Source: Pollenia angustigena (Eukaryota; Arthropoda; Insecta; Diptera; Polleniidae). Taken from it: a stretch of DNA of 64,000 bases. This document shows positions 1-12,078 of the stretch, in pieces (position 1 is the stretch's first letter; every line of letters starts with the position of its first letter). A program made the position numbers and the translations under genes. The DNA lies in NCBI GenBank assembly GCA_930367215.1, contig OV884058.1, positions 107,469,802 through 107,533,801 of the forward strand, written 5' to 3'. Below the pieces are notes generated by a model, which worked only from the letters and a program-made list of their open reading frames with translations, had not been told where the DNA came from and did no database searches.

Positions 1-429
1 GAGTGTGTAAAAATAGTAACAAAGCTTTAACTAGCAACAACAATAATAGAAGAAGAGTACTTTAGTAAATTTTTAATAGACTGAAAAGAAACCAGTTAGT
101 TGCATTGCAAAGAGTGATGCCAGAAGTGCAGATTTATCTGCATTTTGTAGATTTTATACCCCAAAATGCAGATTTGAAAATTTTTGGAATAAAAATGCAG
201 ATTTTTAACTCGGTGGAAACTTCTTTACATTGTCACTTATGTTTGTACTATTTCCACTTCTTGCATTGATAATCGAAAAATATCAACATTCATGGAAGAA
301 CTGTTTGGGAATTGATTCATTAGTAGAAATTTTATTCACAAGAGAATACATAAAAATTAAAAATTCGCTTTGCCTTGGCGCATTAACATCGCCGGACTTA
401 TGTCGTCTGCTTTTCAACGTAATAATATG
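1..429. other. AT-rich DNA with repeated ATGCAGATTT words
   Basis: The motif tgcagattt occurs at least three times between 120 and 215 and again near 1275. Together with an AGTGATGCC near 111 and a GGCAACACT near 1333, it could be the two ends of an old hAT-like element, but no 8-bp target duplication is visible. No gene seen. Confidence 0.3.
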
Positions 430-805
430 CATATCGTTAGCTAAAATGCAAAAAGACGTAACTAACAAAAAATTATAAATCGAGTTTTTGATTGATTATT
501 ATGAATGCTATAAAACTACATGTCTTGACAAAATTGTACACTTCTGCGATCAAAAATTGCGCTTTTATTAACAAAAAACAAGTTTTATTGTTTGATGTAT
601 GCAAAACGACGTTATTACACATTTTTTTCTAAGACAATATAATGAAATAGTTTTCTCTGAAAATTGGTTGAAGAATTCCATGGCCGACTTATCAATGCAT
701 GTTTTTCTGACATGTTTATAGTTTTCACTTTACAAAGTTTTTTGCTTCTCCTGTAAAATTATATTTTTGTTAGTTAGGTCTTTTTGCATTTTAGCTAACG
801 ATATG
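430..805. mobile_element. 376-bp MITE-like inverted-repeat element
   Basis: The ends at 430-468 and 764-805 are inverted copies of about 40 bp, starting CATATCGTTAGCTAAAATGC. A piece of the same end recurs at 9368-9392. The overlapping small ORFs have no recognisable product. Confidence 0.7.
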
Positions 806-1004
806 TACGTATATATTCATATGTTCTTATGTATAAATATCTTTAATAATTGCAATATATCAATAAGACCCTTGATAGTTTAAATAACATGTCAAGCAAT
901 TAACTTTTAATTTGTTGTTTAAAATAACAAGGATGTGATTCATTACTCAGCCTGAGTAATTGAATTTGGATAGATATTTTAAATGTAAAACTATCCAAAA
1001 ATTA

Positions 1005-1180
1005 CAAGCCATGTTCTGAAAATCACATTCAAGTGAAATTGAAATCGAACAAATTTTTAAACTTTTCTGTGTTGAAAGTTTTAAAAAATATATTTCCTTT
1101 TTTTATACCTCATACTTCGAGGATCACTTACCTGAAACACTTTTAAAATCAGGAAAGCTATATTTAAAAAAAATATTACC
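1005..1180. repeat. Diverged fragment related to the 30593-31860 element
   Basis: The phrase catgttctgaaaatcac...caagtgaaattgaaatcgaac resembles the left end of the element at 30.6 kb, and the following 100 bp resemble its right subterminal part. Degenerate. Confidence 0.4.
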
Positions 1181-1374
1181 GTATATTTTGAAATAAATTG
1201 CTATATTTTTTCTTAACTACATAAAAAATGAAATAAATGTGTTTTGAAGATTTTTAAAACTTGACGCAGCGTTTGCAGATTTTTTGAGGAAAAACTAGGG
1301 TTTTTTGCTGATTAAACCTCTTAAAGTTAAGGGCAACACTGCTTGATAATAATGCAACAACAGTCATATGCTAG

Positions 1375-1973
1375 AACACAACTAGGACGAACGACGAATT
1401 ATTCGTCATTAGAAATAGAACAGATTGGTGTATGTGAATGTACACACAAACATTGCGCAGACCGAAATTCGTCGTGCGTAACGAACTCTGCGATAGGTTT
1501 ATTTCTATTTCTTACGCAGACGAACGACGAATGTATTGGAAGAGAGACAGCGCATCATAAAAGGAAAGTCTAATATTTGTTGAAAGGTGTAAAGAATCAC
1601 AGGGACAAATCGCTTCTATTGCGAACTTGGCTAAAATTCGCGAAAAATTTAAATCGCTAAATGGGTGAAAAAACGAAATTTCGAAAAATAACAATAAAAA
1701 AACTTGCAAAAACATTGAAAATTCGCCAAAATTTTTAATATTTCAAACAAGCCATAAAATTGATTAAAAATCTCTAAAACTATAAGGAATTGCAAAAATT
1801 CTGTAAAAATTGCTTATATAATATAGCGTCCAAAAATAAAAAAAAAATGTTAAGTCACATTAATACCTGGAGTTTACGCTCTTATTGTGTCTTATTTGAC
1901 GAACTTACGCAACGAATTCTTGCCGACGAATTCGTCGTACTATGCGAAGTTCGTCGTTCGTCCCAGTTGTGTT
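1375..1973. mobile_element. About 600-bp TIR element (MITE-like)
   Basis: The left end 1375-1398 and right end 1950-1973 are 24-bp inverted repeats with one mismatch (AACACAACTAGGACGAACGA at the left). Extra inverted GACGAA/TTCGTC words lie inside both ends. No transposase fragment seen. Confidence 0.82.
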
Positions 1974-2044
1974 TATAACAACACATAACTAAACCTAGTG
2001 CTGCAATATGAGCTGATTTATCCCCAAAATGGGGATTTTTAATG

Positions 2045-2145
2045 GCCTGTTCGTCGATTTCGAACGAAGACAATATTTTATAATTTGTTTTTGTTTTACA
2101 TGTAAGTTAAGCGAAAGAAGTCTTCCCTTGAAATCGAAGAACAGG
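2045..2145. mobile_element. 101-bp hairpin MITE, GCCTG family, copy A
   Basis: The two halves form a near-palindrome: GCCTGTTCGTCGATTTCG at the left and GCCTGTTCTTCGATTTCA at the reversed right end. Related copies lie at 13984, 21463, 21592 and 57428. Confidence 0.78.
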
Positions 2146-3569
2146 CAATAAGATTATTTTATCATATATTTTCTTCGTATGGAGGGGTTTAAGAATTTTG
2201 GTAGAATCTAGGAATATTACATTTGCGGTATTCAGTGTTTGGGCGTGTAGCTTTTTTATGAAACCTAACGACAGCTCAGTATATTCTGTTGCTTAAGCCT
2301 CATTTTTCATATAAAATGTTGCGGACGCGTAGCTCTTATTATTTGTATGGTTTGTACAAAAATATAAAAAAACGCCGTGTATTTCGATGAAATGTTCGCT
2401 CCATAAAAAACATTAACAAGCATAAAATTCTTTAACGGCTTATATGTAAAAAACGGAGAAAATTCTTTATTTACTCGGGCTTATCCGCAACGCAACGTCA
2501 AGCTTACGTATCTATTTATACTTAAGCTTGATAAGTAATATGAAACGTCTATTCCGCAATTCTCTTAAGGCTTCGTTACTCATTTGTATATGCTGCGGAC
2601 ACTATAACGTATTGAAATGTGTTACAAATAAAAGAGACATTTCAAAATCAAAATTTATGTTATTTATTAATTTTAACAGAATTTCGATTATCATAGATTG
2701 CAAAAACGTTAGTATGTCTTTGGCAAAAAAGCTTACAAAATTTACCCTGCTTGTTATTTATCAAAAATTGTCTTTATTTTTTGTATAAAATTTAAATTTA
2801 GATGTGAAATTGATATAAGTCAAAATGTTTCTGGCAACTCTGTCTGAAACAACGAAACCAGTTCAAAACCATAAAAAAAAACTTACATGTGTACGTGCAA
2901 TTCTCTTCCTAGCACTCTGAAGAGAACTTTCATAGAAGATGGAATTAAGGCAATTATAGGGAACTATGAAAAAGGATTTGTTTTCTTTTTCCCTTTTTTT
3001 TTTTACTTTTACATGTGGAGAGTGTGTGATTGTTGGTTAAAACATAAAATTATTGATTGACGCATTAAAGCCAATGGGTTTGTGCATTACTAATAAAATA
3101 ATTGCATTGATTATAGAAAATAAAGCAACAGCAGCAACAACCACGGCCAACAAACATTTGCTGGAACAGTAGCTGAAACGTAAACAAAGGCTTAAAGTTG
3201 AAAGTAACGTTGCACATTGGGAGATATTGGTTAAAAGGAGAATTGATACGTAGTTAATAAAACTTTTTATGCATAACTAAGATTTTAATAAAAAATTTGA
3301 TATCTTTAGCAGAGGGGCACTAAGGCTTAAATTACAAATTTGGTAGCTACAAAAGTCGAAATCCGGTCATGCCATAAATAAGGGCAACTCTAAAGTAAGC
3401 CAAATTTAAAGAGGGTTCTAACTTTTTGTGTTTGGTTCGATTTTATAGTTCGATAGCAGAGTTGTAGACAAATTCTTGATTTAGGGGCTACATTTTAAAG
3501 GAAGTGGACGAACAAGTATTCAACTCAGGGCCCATACTTTACATATGACGATTCCAAAAATAAATATAA
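2146..3569. other. Gene-free AT-rich interval
   Basis: Only short ORFs without protein-like composition. Nothing recognisable apart from simple AT-rich runs. Confidence 0.5.
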
Positions 3570-4252
3570 AAACAAGTAAGAAAGTATAGTCGGTCAAGCC
3601 CGACCATATGATACCCTACACCACAGTATTAAAAAACACATCATGCATATATGGCCATATAAATATGAATTTATCTATGTTTATAAACTTCATTCAAATC
3701 GGGTTGAAAGTTTGGGACAGACAGAAATTGCACCCTACCTCCCCTTGTGGTCCTATTTTTGAAAAACTGTATATCTTATGTGTCCATATAGATATGGATC
3801 TATCTATGTTTTAAATTTCATTGAAAACAATTTGAGAGGCAGAAACTGCCCCTATCTCCCCTCGTGGTCCTATTTTTTAAAAAATTCATCCCTTTTGTGT
3901 CCATAAAGATTTGGTTCTATCTATGTTTTAAATTTCATAAAAATCGGTTTGATAGTTTCTGAGAGGAAGAAATTCCCCCCTCGTGGCCCTACGATTGGGC
4001 CCATTTTCAATAGGCTTGGTCCTTGTGCCTATGTCCTAAATTTTATCAAATTATCTCCAAAATTGCGACCTGTACTTTGCGCAAAAGGTTACATGGACAG
4101 CCTGCCAGCCGGACGGACATCGTTAGTTCGACTCAGAAAGTGATTCTGAGTCGATCGGTATACTTTAAGGTGGGTCTAGGAACAATATTTTAAAGCGTTA
4201 CACACATCAGCACAAATGCATAATACCCTCTCTACTATTGTGGTGTGGGTAT
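3570..4252 (+). mobile_element. DINE-like interspersed repeat, copy 1
   Basis: Begins aacaagtaagaaagtatagt, then cggtcaagcccgaccatatg and ataccctacacca. It ends with gtgattctgagtcgatcggt, atactttaaggtgggtct and gtgtgggtata. Between them is a roughly 120-bp unit repeated about three times (…gtccatata-atatgg-tctatctatg…). Other copies are at 28781, 49840 and, decayed, 22483-23814. Assignment to the INE-1/DINE-1 (Helitron-related) group is an inference from the subterminal stem and TATACCC-type ends. Confidence 0.72.
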
Positions 4253-4329
4253 AACAAATTTAAGTACAGTTTTGCTTAAGTAAGTGAACTTGTTAGCCAA
4301 TTAACTACTATTAAATTTAATATACCCGC

Positions 4330-5215
4330 ATCTCAGATGCAGTTCCAAATACCTGCCAATTTGGTTTCCGTGAAAATCGTTCTTGCGTGAGTCTTATAAA
4401 CACCATGAGCAGTGCAATGAGTTCCAAGCACTTGTGTTTGCAGCATTAATAGACGTTAGGAAAGCATTCTATAGTGTAAATAGATTCACTAATAGATGCC
4501 TACAAAGATTTCAAACATATTGAAAACAATGCACAATGGATTCCTATGTAAGTTGCTACATAGATTCCTCTTATCTGAATCATTTGTGGTCGCAACCGGA
4601 GTAAGGCAAGGTTGCATATTATCACCACTTCTCTTTGTCTTAATTCTGGACGAAGTAATGCGATGCACTGTACGGGGAGGTAAAGGTATTCAGTGGAATC
4701 CATTTAGTCACCTTGAAGATGTCGAATATGCGGATGGCATATGCTTTCTTAACCAAAGGCAAAGGGAACTCCAGAAAAACCTCTCAGATCTGAGAATAAA
4801 TGCTGAAACCGTTGGGCTCGAGATCAATTAAACAAAAACAAAATTTATGACTGGTAAGCAGGGCTCTTTAGAACATCCAAGCTTAGATATAGGTGATGGC
4901 CGTATTGATAATGTCCAAAACTTCAACTATTTTGAAAGCATTATTGAAAATAAGAGCGGAACTGATGAACACGTTACAAGTCGCATAAACAAAGTTAAGG
5001 CGACTTTTCAAATGTTAAACAATATATGGCGATCTAGTAAAATATCTACCAACACAAAACTTAGAATTTTAAATTCTTATCTCAAATCTGTTTCGTGTTA
5101 TGCTTGCGAAACACGGAAAAGCACGAAAGATATTGACAAGCGTTTACAGACATTTACAACCGGATCAGCAACACCGATATATGAAACTAGTCTCCCGGAG
5201 TGCCCCGGTAGGTAA
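4330..5215 (+). pseudogene. Broken LINE (non-LTR) reverse transcriptase fragment
   Basis: Translation in changing frames gives the ordered blocks of a LINE reverse transcriptase: QFGFRENRSC, ALIDVRKAFYSVNR, TGVRQGCILSPLLF, then EYADGIC where the catalytic F/YADD is expected, and a thumb-like tail NKVKATFQMLNNIWRSS and RKSTKDIDKRLQTF. The catalytic second Asp is replaced by Gly. A frameshift lies near 4400, and a TAA near 4829 separates two parts in the same frame. No endonuclease domain or 5' part is present; the fragment follows directly on a DINE-like repeat. It is dead. Confidence 0.88.
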
Positions 5216-5292
5216 GCTGGTCGTGAGCTAGTCTATCAGCGCTGGTGTTGTGGGTTCGATTCCCGCCAGCGGGATTTGTTTAGGGAATTTCC
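5216..5292 (+). repeat. tRNA-like sequence with B-box, SINE or tRNA relic
   Basis: GTGGG-TTCGATT-CCCGC forms a perfect 5-bp stem with 7-nt loop, as in a tRNA T-arm, and carries the RNA polymerase III B-box. It is followed by cagcggga like an acceptor 3' strand. The 5' acceptor strand does not pair well and no normal anticodon arm is seen, so this is not a working tRNA gene. It sits just after the LINE fragment. Confidence 0.45.
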
Positions 5293-6616
5293 AAGCAAAT
5301 GAGAAAACGGTCACATATTAAGGCGACCCAGTAAAAAAACATTGCCCGTGCAGCTTAAAGATAGAACCCAACCCGACGCCCTGGCGCCCCATCAAAAACA
5401 TGGCCCAGAACAATAGATTCTTCTAACTTCTCGCAGCAAAATACACCTAGAACTATATCATTCGCGGTGCCAATAATAGATTGAGATAATAGATAATAGA
5501 AAAATAGTCGAGGCCCTACAAAAGAAGGAATTTAATATAATCTTTAATTTATAACTATAACTTATGAATCTTAAAATGTTTCCCCATTTTTTTTTTCTTA
5601 AAAACTCCCACTGTGCGTCCTTGCAGAAAATTCTCAAGAAAAATGCTTGCAGCTAAAAGACAAACCTACCATCATCATCATCCATGGAATCAAGCGTAAA
5701 CATTGTATAACCATTTGTCCCGTCTCCTGCCCCTTCTTCAAGGTAATTTAACATTTACAAAAGTCTGGAGCAAGAAATGCAAACTTTAAAGCGTGAAGTT
5801 AAACACTCAAGGTGGAATTGCAATTTTACATTAAAATGAAATTGATTTTAATAGAGTTGCAACTTGCACTTGTGCTAATGGCTGACTGGACTGGTAAATG
5901 GTAAACTTCTGTTTGCCACTCACTCACTTACTCTGGGACTAGAGCAATAGCAAACAAATAACTTTAAACACTTGTCATCGTCGTTCCTCTGCTGTTATAG
6001 AACGAAGGAGTGAGAGTGAGTCCGTGCATAGTTGCAGCTTGAAGAAAAATTGCCAGGAATGCAACAAATATAAATTAAACGCTATTTATGGTGGCACACA
6101 GCAAATAACTTAATAATAATAAAGTTTATTGTTTGTAAAATGTCCCTACGGTGGTAGTGTAATCTGGTTTTAGTATTTGGAATGATGGGGATAGTTGAAC
6201 GTTTTGGTATCATGGAGATGAGCAGGAAAAATTAAGGCAAATTGTTTTTGTTCTTGATTATTTGCATTATAAGTATATATTTTGAATACCCCCTTTCTGA
6301 ATATAAAACCTGTTTCCCGAAATGGTTATGGTTTCTGCATATCAATTTTTTTAAGGTTTATTAAGAATTGTTGTCCTCTACATACCACCGTTTGGCGAAT
6401 GCTGCAAACTCCTCACACAAAAACGTGCAAAATAAATTTCCCTCTTGCTTTGCTTCAATGCCTTAATAAAAAAAAGTAGGTACAGAAAAAGCAATATAAC
6501 GAACATAGAAGTGAATAGCATTTTATTAAAAGTAAAAATTATTGTTTTGTGCCGCATACGCCACTTTTATAAATTTCTTTTAAAAAAAAGTAGCTTTTTG
6601 TGCTGCATACGTATAC
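5293..6616. other. Gene-free, largely unique-looking interval
   Basis: Less repetitive than its surroundings, with (CAT) runs near 5674 and some GC-richer text at 5860-6050. No ORF with convincing coding character. Confidence 0.4.
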
Positions 6617-6619
6617 TTA

Positions 6620-6882
6620 GTCTGAGTTCATACGGCTCATGTCTTATTGACAAGATTCTTCCCTTTTCTTCTTTGAACATGAATTGGCGTTCAAATGATT
6701 CATGTCATGTTGGCGATATGTGCTTTTTAGATATTGAAAACAATAACAAAATTAAACAACGAATGAAAAAGCAAAACGTAAAGACAGTACATGCATCTGT
6801 GTACTCGTTTCTTTTCCCCTCGTTCGTCTCGCCTATAAAGTAGCAACCATGTCAATAAGACAAGAGCCGTATGAACACAGAC
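6620..6882. mobile_element. 263-bp MITE with TTA target duplication
   Basis: Ends GTCTGAGTTCATACGGCTC and, reversed, GTCTGTGTTCATACGGCTC; the arms extend to about 35 bp. Flanked by TTA at 6617-6619 and 6883-6885. A 3-bp TWA duplication is typical of PIF/Harbinger elements, so that class is likely. The 132-aa ORF inside is not protein-like. Confidence 0.82.
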
Positions 6883-6885
6883 TTA

Positions 6886-7639
6886 AGGCTCAGTTAGGCG
6901 AACGTTGCTGTACCGTATCTGTACTGTATCCATCAGCTGTTCGCTTTTTGTTATATGAAAACCAATACAAAAGCTTACCGAAATGCAATGTACCGTAGTT
7001 GCAACGTACCAATCTGTATAAAATAGAAAATCATGCCGTTGTTACGTGACATTTGTAAGACAGTGATGGGCGGATTGTATGTCTCATTGAATGCGGGTAA
7101 TTTTGCTCTTTTTTTGGTACTTTTTTCAGTATATCTGGAAATTGCGACAAAACAACTTACAATACAACATACATATTTCCAAATATACAAATATACATAT
7201 GTTTAGATGTTTAAAATAAACAAATGCCTACACACATACAATGAAAAAGGGAAACATATAAAAGACTTTAAATGGTATCAAAACCTTGTTTGGTGGATGC
7301 ACATTTACAATATATGTATGCTAAAAATTTATATATGCTAAAATACAAATTTATTTATTGTAAATCTTTAATATAAATATTAAACTATTAATATTTTTTA
7401 CATACACAAAATAATGTTTTAATACCATTTAAATCACGTGGTACCTTTTCTGCACAACGGTCACCATTCGAACATTTTTGATTCCCATCACTGTGTGTTT
7501 TGTTTTATGTATACTATTGCTTTTTGTTTATGTATGCGAAAACATATGGCACGTTTTTAAACGTTCTATAAGTGCACCAACGTGCTTACAGTACGGTGCG
7601 GTACATTACGGGTATAGCAACGTTCGCCTAACTGAGCCT
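6886..7639. mobile_element. 754-bp TIR element with TTA target duplication
   Basis: Ends AGGCTCAGTTAGGCGAACGT, about 25 bp perfect inverted. Flanked by TTA at 6883-6885 and 7640-7642. The left TTA is also the right TTA of the preceding MITE. No transposase fragment, so non-autonomous, PIF/Harbinger-like by target site. Confidence 0.82.
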
Positions 7640-7642
7640 TTA

Positions 7643-9409
7643 CTGCTGCTTTTTGATTTATTGACATTTTATTTTACTTTTGCTTTAACTAATTTTTTTC
7701 TTACGGCAATGAAGCGAAGCATGAGTGAAATTTTTTTTCTTGTTGTCATTTTGGTTTGATTTCTCTTTAACTTATTTTATTCTCTTACGGCAATGGAGCA
7801 AAGCAAGAGTTAAATTTATTTTGTACATTTTTGTACGAGGAAATTCCTGCAATCGCCAAACAGTGGCGTGTAGAGCAAAACAATATTCAATAATCTTTAA
7901 ATTAGTTGATATGGAGCAAAATGAATGCAAAATGAAGGTCAAACCAATAATAAGCTGACGATCTATCGAAATTTTTATTTTTTTGTCTGGAAAATTTTGG
8001 CGTGTTACTCTGTGTTCTAAATCAAATGTTAAAATTTTTTCAAATCATTTTATTTTTTTTTTAACTTTGTGTTTATTTTTATTTTTTTAACATTTTCAAA
8101 ATCCCCCTTTCAAGGTTTTTCAAATGGCCTTTGGTAGGAAGTGTTTTTATATTTAATCCATAACAAATAATGAGGAGACAAATAATTCATTTTATGGTAA
8201 ACTGAAATCATTTTCTAAATAATTTGTAATTATAATTCTTTTTTTAGACAAAAAAGTTTCTAGGCAATTAATAAAATCTTATTATTACAACGCTTTGTAC
8301 AACGATTTGAGAGAACGACACTGTCACAAATAATAAACTAGATGAATTTACAATATAAAATGGATACACATTTAAGTGGGTGTCAAAATATATTTTATAA
8401 TTTGTTATTGTTATTTTTAAGTCTTTAACGCAGATGATGACTGCCAACTGCAAAAAAAAAACAGAGAATAAACAAATAATATTAAATAATAATAATACTA
8501 ATTTGGCGTAAGGCCAAATTATTATTATGCATTTTATTTTGGTGTAAATTTAACACTGTAAAATAAAAAGGTATCATTAAGAGAGAACGTACGAAACTGA
8601 GCGGATAATTAAGACTCGTTTAAACGGGATGCTATCCGAAACATTCTAGGCAAAGAAATTCTGGTCGCTAACCGGGTATGGGTTAATAAAATTCTATGGA
8701 CAGAATCAATGCAGCAGTTTAGCATACCGTTACCTCAACGCAAAAGGCCCTATTTAACATTGTGAAAATTTTACAGGAGAATCAAAAAATTATTCAAAAT
8801 TATAAATTGATAAATAGCCTTATGGCCATTTTCTCAATCTATCGAAAAACTGTCTGTTACTTAACGACTTTGGGTTTCTTAATATACCGACAAAAAGCAT
8901 TGTTTTACAGTTGGCAACACCTCTCAAAATACATGTAAAAGTTGGGAGTCAGCTGATTGAATTTATCTGTACGGCAATAAAAAAGGAAAATAAATAATTG
9001 GCAGATGAGTGCTGGTTAGCTTTCCGACAGAATAGAAGCAAATGAGACATTGAGAAAACCAAATTTCTTTAATGGGCAGGGTTTCGTTGGGAAAAAAGAT
9101 AATCGTGCAATTAGAAAACGGCCGTTAAACTGCTTATAACTTTTTTCCTTCTTCTTTCCTTGTAAAACCTTTCATGTTGTTTTGACAATGTTGAATATTA
9201 TGAAATTGAATATTATGTTATTTAGAACGTTTAGCGTTTATCTTTAAATCATTTGTAGATAGGGCCGTTAGTTTTTTTGTAAATAAAATCGCTAATTTTT
9301 GTATTAATATTTTGTGTACATTTGTGTTTAGGCGATACAGCAGAATCAATGAAATAAATCCATTATTTTGCGTTTTAGGTAACGATATGTAAGTATGAAC
9401 GTACATATA
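7643..9409. other. Gene-free interval with a small direct repeat
   Basis: A 30-bp phrase starting tcttacggcaatg occurs twice near 7699 and 7781. A palindrome aatttggc-gtaag-gccaaatt lies near 8500. Otherwise AT-rich, with no gene evidence. Confidence 0.4.
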
Positions 9410-9411
9410 TA

Positions 9412-10541
9412 CACGCAAAGAAAAAACATGGTTGTGGTTAACATATTCTAAGAGCAATATATTATGATAAGAATTATGATTGAAGTCACCATATTAAGAT
9501 TATTTTTGAATTATATTATGACTTAATATACTCGTATCATTACATCATAATATTTTTCCCTTAATCATATTATTATTCTGTTAATCATACTAAGTTAAGA
9601 AGTAATCAAATTACTGTCATGTTAATCATAATAAGCTAAGAAATTAATCATATTATTATCATGTTAATCATAATAAGCTAAGAAGTAATCATATTATCAT
9701 CATGTTAATCATGATAAATTTAGAAGCAATCATATTATGATACATCACCTTTCATAGCTGTCATAAAAATACAAAATAAATTAAAATATTTTTGCATCGA
9801 TTTTTTATTTTGTGGCTTTTTACAATTTTTCTTAACGTTAATCAAATAGCGGAGTTCAATATAAGGCTTGCAAAATAGCAAATGAAAAATCTGTGGTTTT
9901 CATGGGCTACCGCGTGTGTCCTTTTTTTCGATTTTTAGATGTTTATGAAATATCGTAGCACTTTTATAAAATATAACGAAATCTCTGTGTGTTTTGGTTT
10001 TGGATTTTACAAAAAAACTATGATATTTTGCATTTGCATTATTACATCACTAATACTTGAATGAACTCCGCTAATATTTTAATTTTTTTAATTTCATTAG
10101 ACTTATTTTTTTATGGAATTTTATCTTTTAATTGTTTAACCGCTCACAAATAAAAAAAACGACACAACTGCTTCAAAATTATTTTACAAATGGCGCTAAC
10201 ATAATATGATTAGAGTAAAAATAGTTTGATTGCATCTTTAACATAATATGATAAATGTATAGAAAGTTATCATGTTATGGCTATTAAATATCATGATAAG
10301 GTTGTGAGAAATATAATATGTTTAGAAAGTTATCATAATAAAGTTGTTAGAAAAATAATTATTTTTCGGTCAACAATACTCAAATTCATAATTGCGATAA
10401 ACTTTGACATGTTTACAGTAACTATAATTTTGTTGATATTAAATAAAAATAACAATTATTTGTTTACGACAACAATATATTGTTACATTAAACATAGTGT
10501 TGTTGCCGTAACCATGCCCAACCATATTTTTTCTCTGCGTG
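9412..10541. mobile_element. 1.13 kb TIR element with TA target duplication
   Basis: Ends CACGCAAAGAAAAAACATGG and, reversed, CACGCAGAGAAAAAATATGG, flanked by TA on each side. Near the left end a 40-45-bp unit (gttaatcataataagctaag, then aagtaatcatatta) repeats about four times at 9575-9740. No transposase seen. Confidence 0.8.
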
Positions 10542-10543
10542 TA

Positions 10544-11519
10544 GTTTTTATGTAGTCATATTAAAAATTGTAGTCATTTTATTATTAAAAACTTTTTTCT
10601 ACTAAAAAGCTCTTTAAGTATTTTATTTATTCAATTGAATTTATTTTTATTCATACCTCCGATTAAAAACAGTTAAATAAAACCAACGCAACTAGGAAAT
10701 ATGACTAAGACCTCTGGCCAAGACTGCTTGTAGCCAAGAATTATTAAGACCTTGATAGTTAAACCAAATAAAAATTGTAAACAACGATAAGAAATGAAGT
10801 AAACAACTCTGTTAGTCTAAATATTATGAATATGTAGTATATAAACAATTGAAAATATAAGTCATAATAGTACTAAAAATTATTTCTAAGAACAAAATTT
10901 ATTTCAAATGTAATAATCAGCATTGTCGTTTTGGTTATTTTGAAACAAAATTGGTAACTTGTTTTCGATGCTTTTACAATGTTGAAATCGAAAGGCAGAT
11001 ATTTTTCTCGTTTTCTTTTGAACTTGCCTAAACTTTTTACAATCGCGGAATTTATAGAAATCGGTCTAGTAATTTAGGCGCCTAAAAGGTGCAAACCAAC
11101 ACAATTTCTTCTTTAGATATACAGATATGGATATAATAATCAACTGAAGTAAAAAAAAAGTACTTTTAATTAAAATACTTTTGTTTACTTATTTCGCGTT
11201 TGGTTACTTTTTTACACATTTTTATTTTTACTCACAAAACAAAACTAAAAGCACTTTCAAATTTACAAGCGTTAGTAAATATTTGTAATTTTAAGAGTTT
11301 TAAAAAAAATTTATACGATTTTTTTTTTAATTTAAAATTTGCACAAGATTAACTTTTTTTTTTGGGCAGTTTATAAAAGTGAATGCTTTTTAAATAAATA
11401 AATAAATATTCTGAGAAAATAATAGACAGTCAAAATAAAATGCAAGACAACAGGTTAAAAACACCAAATCAATAATGCTATCGAAAATCTACAAAAATGT
11501 TATGGTTTAATGAATTTAT
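10544..11519. other. Gene-free AT-rich interval
   Basis: No ORF, repeat or motif I can support. Confidence 0.4.
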
Positions 11520-12078
11520 TGTATTTCCTTTCAAAATTAAAGAAAAAGGTTTTCTAATTTTGCGTCAAGAAAAAACAAAAACTCTTTAATAAATTTTTTG
11601 TCGAAATTAATAACCAAACTTTCGTTTAGGGAAAACTTCGTGTCTAAATTTTGACAAAATTTTCGTAGAAATTTCGAATTAAAATATTTCCAAATTTTAC
11701 GTCTTTAGAAAATTTTGTGTTAAAATTTTGACTAAATTTTTTCTAGGCAAAACTTGATGCCAAAATTTTGTCAAAATTTATGTCTAGAGACTTTTTCTCA
11801 AGTCCTTGTCTAGAGACAATTTCGTGCCAAATTCTACGTCCACGAAAAATTTCAAGTTAAATTTGATGAACTCAACTAAAAATATCAAAAATTTAAAATT
11901 AACATTTCATCTCATAATCACGGATTGTTTTGTTCTTAATTGTTGTCTACAGAAAATTTTGCCCAAATGTTTGTCTCAAAAAAATAAGTCTTAAAACATT
12001 TCCCAATTTAGGGTGGTTTTGAAAAAATTTAATTTTTTTTTTTCAAATTTGTGTCAAGAGAAAATTTTGTGTTTAATA
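11520..12078. repeat. Decayed ~41-bp minisatellite, block 1
   Basis: Successive imperfect units of the form ttcgtctagagaaaattttg followed by tgtcaaaattttgacaaa. Unit length varies around 39-44 bp. Confidence 0.7.

Noticed and set aside
6445..6843. 132-codon plus-strand ORF
   Set aside because: Lies mainly within a MITE; low-complexity translation.
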